DNA from: a virus
Direction: 5' to 3' (one strand)
Length of the DNA stretch: 27,130 nucleotides
IMG/VR virus record: IMGVR_UViG_3300022868_000080
Coordinates: 1 to 27,130 of that record
Below the pieces are notes generated by a model, which ran no database searches, had not been told where the DNA came from, and saw only the letters and a program-made list of their open reading frames with translations. The translations under genes and the position numbers were made by a program. Positions within the stretch are counted from its first letter, which is position 1. Each line of letters starts with the position of its first letter. Below are positions 21,153 through 27,130 of the stretch, piece after piece.

Positions 21153-21211
21153 AACGGCAGAGGAAAAGGGAAGTTAACTTCAAACGTAGTTTATTTTAAG
21201 GAGATTTAAAG

Positions 21212-21631
21212 ATGGCAATAGCAGACTACAGTGAAATGGAACAAGAGATAAAAGATGCACCAGAGCCTAAAATCCTTCCGCGTGGAAGTGAAGTAAAAGC
21301 CAGAATCGTCGGCGTCAGAGGCGGAGTTAGTGACAAAAACGACTGTCAATGGTATAGTCCAGTCTTCGACGTTCCTGTTGATCCCTTGGTCACTGAGTTC
21401 TCCGGATTCTTTTGGGACCTGGCAGATCGTGATAAATTAGATGCTAAGCAATCCGCGTCTGCACTTAGGGACTTCAAAAAGTTCGCCACTGCATTTGACC
21501 TTGACTACTCCCGCCCGTTTGACTGGGAGGAAGATCTCATTGGCCTCGAAGGCTGGGTTATTCTTGGAGTGAAAAAATCAGACGAATACGGAGATCAAAA
21601 CACAGTCTCCAAATACGTCACTGGTAGGTAG
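21212..21631 (+). CDS. Probable single-stranded DNA-binding protein partner of Sak4
   Basis: A protein of 139 residues, acidic, with RGSEVKARIVGVRGG, WYSPVFDVP and LIGLEGWVILGVKKSDEYGDQNTVSKY. That is an OB-fold pattern in which a C-terminal strand pair with GLEGW and NxVxKY matches DUF669-like phage SSB proteins usually encoded next to Sak4 or Erf. It lacks the long acidic tail of bacterial SSB. AAGGAG precedes the ATG. It ends six bases before the first structured RNA element. Confidence 0.7.
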   Translation: MAIADYSEMEQEIKDAPEPKILPRGSEVKARIVGVRGGVSDKNDCQWYSPVFDVPVDPLVTEFSGFFWDLADRDKLDAKQSASALRDFKKFATAFDLDYSRPFDWEEDLIGLEGWVILGVKKSDEYGDQNTVSKYVTGR

Positions 21632-21637
21632 TTGACT

Positions 21638-21718
21638 AGTGCTAACAGCGTGCTGTTAATGGTGGCCGCTGTAAATCCCACTACAGGCCGAGATGAGAAA
21701 ACATCTTCTGTTAGCACT
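21638..21718 (+). ncRNA. Possible structured RNA R1 (11-bp closing stem)
   Basis: AGTGCTAACAG (21638-21648) pairs perfectly with CTGTTAGCACT (21708-21718). Inside are a hairpin CTGTA/TACAG extended by GGC/GCC (21664-21689) and a hairpin AGATG/CATCT (21691-21706), forming a three-way junction. No open frame of interest and no U-tract are seen. Confidence 0.5.
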
Positions 21719-21724
21719 TAACTT

Positions 21725-21799
21725 ATGCTGGTGAAAGCCGTACCTATGTAAGTTCTGGAATAGATTGCTCCAGCCTTTGGTAGGGTTAGTAGCCAGCAT
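21725..21799 (+). ncRNA. Possible structured RNA R2
   Basis: ATGCTGG (21725-21731) pairs with CCAGCAT (21793-21799), extended by a G-U pair. Inside are CTGGA/TCCAG (21755-21773) with a 9-nt loop, and a small GGT-GAAA-GCC GNRA-type hairpin as an alternative. It lies seven bases after R1 and 26 bases before the Tad2-like gene. Confidence 0.45.
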
Positions 21800-21825
21800 T
21801 AATCTAATATTTAGGAGGATTTAAA

Positions 21826-22038
21826 ATGACTTTTGGAAAAGCATTTGAAGAAGTTAAAAAAGGCAAAGGAATGAGGCTTGCTTTCTGGGCTGATGGTGTA
21901 GTAATTAGATCACAGTACCCAGATGATAACAGTAAGATGACAGCACCTTATCTTTATGTAGAAAGTAGTTATGGTAAAGTTCCGTGGAAAGAAACTATGA
22001 TTGAACTATTCTCAAATGAATGGAGAGTTGTCGAGTAG
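21826..22038 (+). CDS. DUF2829 protein, Tad2-like (candidate anti-Thoeris)
   Basis: A protein of 70 residues with the family layout: MTFGKAFEEVKKGKGMRL at the start, AFWADG, then TAPYLYVESSYGKVPWKET and EWRVVE at the end. In DUF2829 the matching blocks are MxFGxALxxLKxGKxVxRxxW, PYLxMKxxxGxxVPW and DWxxV. Tad2, a member of this family, is known to sponge the 1''-3' gcADPR signal of Thoeris defence. Whether this member does so is inference. It has a strong AGGAGG and is bracketed by structured RNA elements, in a region that looks like an insertion between replication genes. Confidence 0.8.
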   Translation: MTFGKAFEEVKKGKGMRLAFWADGVVIRSQYPDDNSKMTAPYLYVESSYGKVPWKETMIELFSNEWRVVE

Positions 22039-22044
22039 TTAACC

Positions 22045-22142
22045 ACTTGGCAAGATGGTTCAATGGACTACCGGCTGAAAACAACTCGACGTGCTACCAT
22101 AGTACGCTTATTAAATATCGAGCAAAGCTGGGCTTGCCAAGT
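22045..22142 (+). ncRNA. Possible structured RNA R3 (10-bp closing stem)
   Basis: ACTTGGCAAG (22045-22054) pairs with CTTGCCAAGT (22133-22142). Nested inside are CCGGCT/AGCTGG (22071-22076 with 22126-22131, one G-U), CTCGA/TCGAG (22085-22089 with 22118-22122) and a 7-bp hairpin CGTGCTA/TAGTACG with loop CCA (22090-22106). The closing stem runs into element copy 11. No terminator U-tract. Confidence 0.5.
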
Positions 22143-22164
22143 TTGTTTTAAATTTAAACGGTCT
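22140..22164. repeat. 25-bp palindromic element, copy 11
   Basis: Halves AGTTTGTT and AACGGTCT around nine A/T bases. It overlaps the last three bases of R3 and precedes the GGAGG of the next gene. Confidence 0.85.
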
Positions 22165-22177
22165 TTGGAGGAACTAA

Positions 22178-22459
22178 ATGTATAATAGAATAAGACAATG
22201 GGATAGGTTCAACGATCAAGTCCTTGATCATATAGAACGCTACACACTAGAACAATACGGTTCTGAAGAAGGAGCTGAACAAATTGATTCTTTCACAATT
22301 GAAGATTGTTGGACTAACATTCGAAGATACTACAATCGCAGAGGATCAAATGTTAGAGGGAATAAAGAAAGCTTAAGGGACATTATTAAAGTTGCCCACT
22401 ATGCGCAGTTCATCTATGATAAATTAAAACTAGACCTCAACGAAGGAGACGTTTACTAA
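22178..22459 (+). CDS. Hypothetical phage protein
   Basis: A protein of 93 residues, helical, with Arg- and Tyr-rich parts (WTNIRRYYNRRGSNVRGN) and DIIKVAHYAQFIYDKL. Small phage proteins with IxDxxxNIxRYxxRxG and KVAHYAxxIYDK ends are common, and the role is unknown. GGAGG precedes the ATG. It overlaps the dCMP deaminase start by one base (TAATG), suggesting a shared pathway or simple coupling. Confidence 0.7.
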   Translation: MYNRIRQWDRFNDQVLDHIERYTLEQYGSEEGAEQIDSFTIEDCWTNIRRYYNRRGSNVRGNKESLRDIIKVAHYAQFIYDKLKLDLNEGDVY

Positions 22460-22902
22460 TGACCTGGGATTCTTACTTCCTCGACATCTGCTGCTCTGTA
22501 TCAACCAAGTCTTCTTGCCTATCACGTCAGATAGGTGCAATCTTAGTCCGCGACCACTCAATAATCTCAACTGGTTACAACGGCCCTCCTCGCGGCATTC
22601 CTCATTGTAAAGACAAATGTCCTAGGCAAGTTCTAGGCTATTCCTCAGGAACTCACATGGAACTTTGTCCAGCTCAACATGCAGAGGAAAACGCAGTCTC
22701 CAACGCAGCACGTTTAGGTGTATCAGTCCTCAACTCAACCCTTTACATGAACTCTGTAATCCCCTGCAGCAAATGCTTCGGTACCTTAATCAACGCAGGG
22801 ATCATTGAGATAGTTGTTCAACAAACTTTAGCCTATGATGAACTTTCTTTATTCCTAATAGAAAATTCTAACATTTCAATAAGGGAGTTTTCCAATGTCT
22901 AA
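22459..22902 (+). CDS. dCMP deaminase
   Basis: A protein of 147 residues of the zinc-dependent cytidine/deoxycytidylate deaminase fold. The catalytic HAE is at H74-E76, and PCSKC (C103, C106) completes the zinc site. Upstream, RQIGAILV and STGYNGPPRGIPHC match dCMP deaminases, with extra Cys/His (H49, C50, C54, C70) like the structural zinc of the phage T4 enzyme. It makes dUMP from dCMP, the substrate of thymidylate synthase, feeding dTTP for phage DNA. AAGGAG precedes the start. Confidence 0.9.
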   Translation: MTWDSYFLDICCSVSTKSSCLSRQIGAILVRDHSIISTGYNGPPRGIPHCKDKCPRQVLGYSSGTHMELCPAQHAEENAVSNAARLGVSVLNSTLYMNSVIPCSKCFGTLINAGIIEIVVQQTLAYDELSLFLIENSNISIREFSNV

Positions 22903-23149
22903 TACTGACTACAAGCCAAGGTTCTCATTTGAAATAACCTATGATCAAAAAGAACGCGCTGATAGGTTGCTTGAAAACTACGGCATGCGCAAGGCTTTGT
23001 TTACCAAAATCCTAGACGACGTTCTTGACCTAGTCCAAGATCACGGAGGAATTGCAATAGGAATCATTATGTCTGGAACACTTAAACCTCGCGAAATCTT
23101 ACCTTCATTAAAGCAAGCTGAATTAGCTGCAGAAAAACTAAAGGAGTAA
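22895..23149 (+). CDS. Hypothetical small protein
   Basis: A protein of 84 residues. The first half, RFSFEITYDQKERADRLLENYGMRKALFTKILDDVLDLV, reads like a ribbon-helix-helix-type unit (a strand followed by two helices), and the end is an Ala/Lys helix. It could bind DNA, but RHH dimers usually have a more polar start. It overlaps dCMP deaminase by eight bases. GGGAG precedes the ATG. Confidence 0.65.
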   Translation: MSNTDYKPRFSFEITYDQKERADRLLENYGMRKALFTKILDDVLDLVQDHGGIAIGIIMSGTLKPREILPSLKQAELAAEKLKE

Positions 23150-23153
23150 GCTA

Positions 23154-23369
23154 ATGTCTGACTTAGAATCCTTAAACTATGACTCAATCTCTGACCTGTC
23201 AACTGACGAAGCCTTAGAAGTCCTCCGCCAGATTCGTCTAAGTCGCAGAGTACCTTTGCGCAAAACTAAAACCACACGAAAGGTTACGCAAAAGAAAGTA
23301 ACAAACGTAGACCCAACAACTATGACTGCAGAGCAAATTGCTGATCTGTTAAAAACCCTTGGAGGATAA
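23154..23369 (+). CDS. Small protein with basic linker and C-terminal docking-type helix
   Basis: A protein of 71 residues with an acidic helical start, a basic middle (KTKTTRKVTQKKVTN) and a C-terminal PTTMTAEQIADLLKTLGG. The basic linker plus PxxMTxxQ helix also ends the 107-aa protein at 14957. AAGGAG precedes the ATG. Four bases separate it from the methyltransferase gene start. Function unknown. Confidence 0.6.
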   Translation: MSDLESLNYDSISDLSTDEALEVLRQIRLSRRVPLRKTKTTRKVTQKKVTNVDPTTMTAEQIADLLKTLGG

Positions 23370-23373
23370 ACTA

Positions 23374-24711
23374 ATGATTGACGTAGGTCGTGTGGAGATG
23401 GTTCCTATTGAATCAATAACTATTTCAGACCGCGCCCGTGAAGTGATGGGCGACTTAGAAGGCCTAGAAATTTCAATGAAAGAGTCTGGGCTAACAACTC
23501 CTTTAACATTTAAATCTCTAGAAAATGGAAAGTACTTACTCCTTGCTGGCGAACGTAGATTCACAGTCCTAAACCAAAACAAAGTAACTTTAATTCCTGG
23601 CCGCATCTACGACCGCGACTTATCCGAGCTGGAAATGAAGATGATTGAGAAGGCTGAGAACTTTCATCGCAAAGATATGGAATTCTACGAATTTGACAAG
23701 CTAACTTTAGAAATCCATCAGATGCAACAAGAACTTCATGGAGTCAAAGCACCTGGACCTGATGGAGTTGGCTGGGGAAGCGCAGACACTGGTGAGATGT
23801 TAGGTGGAATTTCAAAGGCTGCAATTTCTCAATCTATCAAACGCGCGGAAGCACGTGAGACATTTCCTGAGCTATTTGAAAACTGCAAGACCGCGTCAGA
23901 TGCAACTAAGATTCTTAAGAAAGTAAATGAAGTAATGGTCAAGGGAGCAATCGCGCAAAAGCTAGAATCTCAAACTTCCAACACTAAACTTCACGAACTC
24001 TCCAAATGCTACGTTGTTAATAGTTTCTTCGAAGGCGTTAAGAAAATCCCTGACAACATAATACACTTGGTTGAGATAGACCCACCCTATGCAATCGACC
24101 TACGCAATGCAAAGAAGACAGACGGAGAATCTCAATACACTCTAGGCGAGTACAATGAGATAGAAATCGAACACTACATGAACGGCGGTCCTGATGGACT
24201 ATGGAAAGGAATGAATACTGTATTCAAAGAATGCTACCGCGTTATGGCTAATCACTCTTGGCTAATCTGTTGGTTTGCACCTGAGCCTTGGTTTGCAGAA
24301 ATTTACAAGTCAATCCTAAGTGCTGGGTTTGAAACAACTCGCATGTGTCCTGTGTGGACTAAGCCTTCAGGTCAATCTAAGCGTCCAGAAATGCACTTGC
24401 CTAACTCTTACGAAATGTTCTTCTACGCATGGAAAGGACGGCCTGCCATAGCTAAGGCGCGCTCAACTAACGTATTCAACTTCCCTCCCGTCCCTGCACA
24501 ACAAAAGACTCACCCAACTGAACGGCCAATCGAGTTAATGAGAGACATCTATGAAACCTTTGCTTTTCCTGGCTCTCGTGTATTTATTCCTTTTCTTGGT
24601 TCAGGCGTTGGCATTTTCGCTGCTAGTGCACTAGGCATGGCACCTATTGGCTTTGACTTATCAAAGAGCAACCGTGACTCATTCCTTGTCAAAGCTAATG
24701 CGGTTAAATAG
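23374..24711 (+). CDS. ParB-like N-terminal domain fused to an adenine-type DNA methyltransferase
   Basis: A protein of 445 residues from the ATG at 23374, chosen because GGAGG lies eight bases upstream. Residues 10-110 form a ParB/sulfiredoxin-like domain with LLLAGERRF (GERR at 59-62). Residues about 140-165 look like the ParB helix-turn-helix (ISKAAISQSIKRAEAR). The C-terminal methyltransferase has motif IV DPPY (236-239), KTHPTERP (378-385) and motif I FIPFLGSGVG (404-413), the order of beta-class N6-adenine or N4-cytosine enzymes. It probably modifies phage or host DNA to escape restriction; the ParB part may set the site. The stop overlaps element copy 12. Confidence 0.87.
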   Translation: MIDVGRVEMVPIESITISDRAREVMGDLEGLEISMKESGLTTPLTFKSLENGKYLLLAGERRFTVLNQNKVTLIPGRIYDRDLSELEMKMIEKAENFHRKDMEFYEFDKLTLEIHQMQQELHGVKAPGPDGVGWGSADTGEMLGGISKAAISQSIKRAEARETFPELFENCKTASDATKILKKVNEVMVKGAIAQKLESQTSNTKLHELSKCYVVNSFFEGVKKIPDNIIHLVEIDPPYAIDLRNAKKTDGESQYTLGEYNEIEIEHYMNGGPDGLWKGMNTVFKECYRVMANHSWLICWFAPEPWFAEIYKSILSAGFETTRMCPVWTKPSGQSKRPEMHLPNSYEMFFYAWKGRPAIAKARSTNVFNFPPVPAQQKTHPTERPIELMRDIYETFAFPGSRVFIPFLGSGVGIFAASALGMAPIGFDLSKSNRDSFLVKANAVK

Positions 24712-24734
24712 TTTGTTTTAAAATTAAACGGACT
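24710..24734. repeat. 25-bp palindromic element, copy 12
   Basis: Halves AGTTTGTT and AACGGACT around nine A/T bases. It starts on the TAG stop of the methyltransferase gene and ends just before the GGAG of the polymerase gene. Confidence 0.85.
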
Positions 24735-24744
24735 GGAGAATTAG

Positions 24745-27130
24745 ATGAAAAAACTATTCGTTCCACCTTCAGGCAACGTAGCCTCAAAGCTAGCCTGTTG
24801 CGGTGAACAACCTGGAGTACAAGAAATCCGCGCTAGACCTCCTAAGCCATTCATAGGTCCTGCTGGTAAAGGTCTAGACCAATGTCTGTTAATGACGAAG
24901 ATAATTCGTAGAGATTTATATTTAACTAACGTAATCAAGGACCTAGACCGTCCACTTAAACACTACATCGAGCTAGGCAAATACGGTAAGTCAACTGTGT
25001 CCGCTGATGGCTATCAGTACATTAAAGAACTAGGTCATGAACTAAGTCAGCTTAACTTAAATTGCGTAGTAGCTTTCGGCAACATACCTTTGTTTGCCTT
25101 AACCTCTCGCGTTGGAATCACTAAGTGGCGCGGCTCAGTTCTTGAATCAACTTTAATCCCTGGCCTTAAAGTAATCCCAACTTTCCACCCAGCAACTTTC
25201 ATCCCACCGAAGTTCAACTACCTAAACAAACCTTTAATTTGCGAGGACTTACTCCGTGCAAAGTATGAATCTACATTCCCAGAAATTCGGCGGATTGGAC
25301 GTAACATCTTTATTAAACCTAGCTTTCAGGAATCCATCGCATACCTTGATCATTGCTATGAAGTCGGATGCAGAGGCCAAACAATTGCTATTGACATTGA
25401 AGTCATTAACGGAGAGGTCGACTGCATTTCCTTTGGACATGCACCTACGGAATCCATCTCAATCCCGTTCAGAGACAATTCTGGAGATTACTTCAGTCCC
25501 AACCAAGAACATGAAATAATGTTGCTTGTTGCCAAGATAATCCAATCTGAAAAAATCTCCAAAGTTGGTGCGAACTTCATCTTCGACATGCAATTTCTAT
25601 TCCGAAAGTACGGCATCCGCCCTGGAGGTGATATACACTGTACGCAGATCGCACAAAAAATAGCCTTCCCTGATTTCCCTGCTGGACTAGACTTCGTAAC
25701 CAACATGCACACTGATGTTCCTTACTACAAACAAGACGGCAAGCAATGGATGAAGATGGGCGCCGGTACTTGGGAAACGTGGTGGAACTACAACGGCATG
25801 GACTCAATTATTCCAGTCGAGGCCTTACCAAAACAACTCTCAATCCTGCGCAGTCAAGGGAATGAAGCAACTTACAATCGCCAACGTAAGCTAATCAAGC
25901 CACTAATCTACATGTCTGAACGAGGTATTAAAATAGACGTTCAAGGTATGTTAGAACACAAAAATGAGCAACAACACACATTAGATAATCTTGCGGAAAA
26001 ACTTAACACGGAAGTAGGTTATGCGATTAACTTTAATTCACCTAAACAAATGGCTAATTACTTTTACAAAGAACTAAAACACAAACCTTATAAAAAGAAA
26101 ACTGCACAAGGTTATACAGTAACCACAGACGTAGACGCACTTAAGCGTCTATCACGCAAAGGTGTTCCTGCTGCACAGATGATGTTAGACATTCGCGGAC
26201 TTAGCAAGCGCATTTCAACTTACCTTAACATAGGGAAAATAGATAAAGATGGAAGATATAGATCCAGTTACAAACCAGTCGGTGCTGAAACAGGTCGTTT
26301 ATCAAGTGGAGAAACTATCTTTGGCACTGGAGGCAATCAACAAAACTGGCCACATGACCTCCTTCGATTTTTCTTATTCGATGAAGGATATATTGGATAC
26401 TCTCTCGATCTCAGTCAGATTGAAAATAGAATAGTTGCCTACGTCGGAGGAGTCATCCCACAAATAGAAGCATTTGAATCTGGAGTTGACTTACATCGTT
26501 TAACTGCATCTGTAATTTTTGGCAAACCTTACGATGAAATCTCAGGCAAGGACGGTTCTTCCACACTAGGCGATGGCCGCCAGTCAGAAAGGTTCTGGGG
26601 AAAGAAAGGAAACCACGCAACTAACTACGACGTTGGCTACAAAACCTTTGCCCTTAAGAATGAAATGGGTGAGTCAGAAGCCAAACTAATCCTCGAAAAG
26701 ATCCACCGCGGCTACCCTCAGATTCGTGGAGGCTTTCACATTATAGTTCAAAACATGCTAAAGAAAAATCGTACTGTAACTAATCTCTTTGGCAGAACTC
26801 GTCTATTCCTAGGCCCTATCATTCCCTCCCACCCATTCGTACCTGCTGGAGCTTGCGCTGATACTTACCGTCAAGCCTATGCACAGTTACCTCAAAGCAC
26901 TTGTGCTGATAAGATAAACGAACAAGGAATAGAATACATCTACTACAACCAAGACCTATTCAAACACGTTGAGTTGCTTGCCCAGGTTCATGACTCAGTT
27001 GTGTTTCAGATTCCTTTAACTGTTCCATGGGAAGAACACGCTAAGATAATTAACTTAATTAAAACCTCACTCGAGACACCTTTAGAATGGCATGGGACTA
27101 AAATCAAAACTCCATGCGATGTAGCTATCG
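24745..27130 (+). CDS. Family A DNA polymerase with an N-terminal uracil-DNA-glycosylase-like domain (C-terminus cut)
   Basis: The frame is open for 795 codons to the window edge. Residues 1 to about 175 resemble family 4-type uracil-DNA glycosylases (CGEQPGVQE at 19-27, PFIGPAGKGLD at 35-45, LYLTNVIKD at 58-66, TFHPATF at 146-152). The usual Fe-S cysteine set is not complete, so activity is uncertain. A 3'-5' exonuclease follows: IDIEV (D217, E219), NFIFD (D281) and NGMD (D353). The polymerase palm has motif A SLDLSQIENR (D555), motif B around GKKGNHATNYDVGY (619-632) and motif C QVHDSV (H749, D750). GGAG precedes the ATG. It replicates the phage genome. Only the last residues are missing. 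Confidence 0.9.
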   Translation, partial: MKKLFVPPSGNVASKLACCGEQPGVQEIRARPPKPFIGPAGKGLDQCLLMTKIIRRDLYLTNVIKDLDRPLKHYIELGKYGKSTVSADGYQYIKELGHELSQLNLNCVVAFGNIPLFALTSRVGITKWRGSVLESTLIPGLKVIPTFHPATFIPPKFNYLNKPLICEDLLRAKYESTFPEIRRIGRNIFIKPSFQESIAYLDHCYEVGCRGQTIAIDIEVINGEVDCISFGHAPTESISIPFRDNSGDYFSPNQEHEIMLLVAKIIQSEKISKVGANFIFDMQFLFRKYGIRPGGDIHCTQIAQKIAFPDFPAGLDFVTNMHTDVPYYKQDGKQWMKMGAGTWETWWNYNGMDSIIPVEALPKQLSILRSQGNEATYNRQRKLIKPLIYMSERGIKIDVQGMLEHKNEQQHTLDNLAEKLNTEVGYAINFNSPKQMANYFYKELKHKPYKKKTAQGYTVTTDVDALKRLSRKGVPAAQMMLDIRGLSKRISTYLNIGKIDKDGRYRSSYKPVGAETGRLSSGETIFGTGGNQQNWPHDLLRFFLFDEGYIGYSLDLSQIENRIVAYVGGVIPQIEAFESGVDLHRLTASVIFGKPYDEISGKDGSSTLGDGRQSERFWGKKGNHATNYDVGYKTFALKNEMGESEAKLILEKIHRGYPQIRGGFHIIVQNMLKKNRTVTNLFGRTRLFLGPIIPSHPFVPAGACADTYRQAYAQLPQSTCADKINEQGIEYIYYNQDLFKHVELLAQVHDSVVFQIPLTVPWEEHAKIINLIKTSLETPLEWHGTKIKTPCDVAI

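Noticed and set aside
21638-22142. tRNA or tmRNA genes at R1, R2 or R3
   Set aside because: The closing stems look like acceptor stems, but no T-arm, no 7-nt anticodon loop with a 5-bp stem in the right place, and no tmRNA tag frame could be found.
21638-22142. Hammerhead-type self-cleaving ribozymes in R1-R3
   Set aside because: No CUGANGA and GAAA core pair in the required arrangement. Other ribozyme classes cannot be excluded by eye.
1645-24734. The 25-bp palindrome as a transcription terminator
   Set aside because: No U-tract follows, the RNA stem is broken in several copies, and it lies upstream of operon genes that must be transcribed.
1645-24734. CRISPR array or insertion-sequence ends
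   Set aside because: The copies are kilobases apart with genes between them, without regular spacers, transposase genes or target duplications.
25577-25807. Minus-strand frames within the polymerase gene
   Set aside because: Shadows of the long polymerase frame, which carries all catalytic motifs.

Overview
The window is part of a tailed double-stranded DNA phage (Caudoviricetes). The evidence is a large terminase, a portal, a scaffold-like protein and an HK97-fold-type capsid protein on the left, and a phage replication and recombination set on the right. The DNA is A+T-rich. No integrase, repressor, tRNA, rRNA or CRISPR array is seen. The host cannot be named. It should read ordinary sigma-70 promoters (five TTGACA-17-TATAAT-type sites) and use strong GGAGG/AAGGAG ribosome binding sites. 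Both window edges cut genes: the capsid gene on the left and the DNA polymerase gene on the right.

Layout. From 1 to 11791 all genes run leftward, as a packaging and head operon driven by one promoter near 11832-11860. The order of transcription is small terminase, a nest of four tiny overlapping genes (three not previously obvious because of their size), large terminase, a membrane/coiled-coil protein, a fibre-like protein, portal, several virion-type proteins, an acidic scaffold-like protein, two proteins sharing one N-terminal module, and the major capsid protein. From 12244 to the right end all genes run rightward from four promoters. Two isolated, probably strongly expressed single-gene units (12244-12615 and 16005-16391) each have a consensus promoter and a terminator. 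Between and after them lie many small early genes, then ATP-dependent DNA ligase, a HIRAN-domain protein, a RecB/Cas4-like nuclease, a Sak4-like RecA-family ATPase with a probable SSB partner, a DUF2829/Tad2-like anti-Thoeris candidate, dCMP deaminase, a ParB-like/adenine methyltransferase fusion, and a family A DNA polymerase with an N-terminal uracil-DNA-glycosylase-like domain.

The most unusual feature is a 25-bp imperfect palindrome, AGTYYGTT-(9 A/T)-AACRRWCT, found 12 times from 1645 to 24734. It occurs almost always in short gaps between genes on both arms, often on a stop codon, and once inside a gene. At two promoters it lies 37-38 bp upstream of the -35 box. Several copies would not pair as RNA while the half-sites stay recognisable, so it behaves like a DNA-binding site: a genome-wide operator or stoperator-like network, or a recombination/boundary sequence.

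A second theme is RNA structure. Three intergenic regions around the Tad2-like gene are closed by perfect or near-perfect 8-11 bp stems around 60-80 nt folded interiors. The gene at 12244 is bracketed by a 15-bp perfect inverted repeat joining its 5' and 3' untranslated regions. Two leftward genes carry their Shine-Dalgarno sequence in an identical hairpin loop, with compensatory changes in the stem, while two others, including the large terminase, have the same leader with that loop cleanly missing.

All functional calls rest on motifs read by eye; no searches were run.
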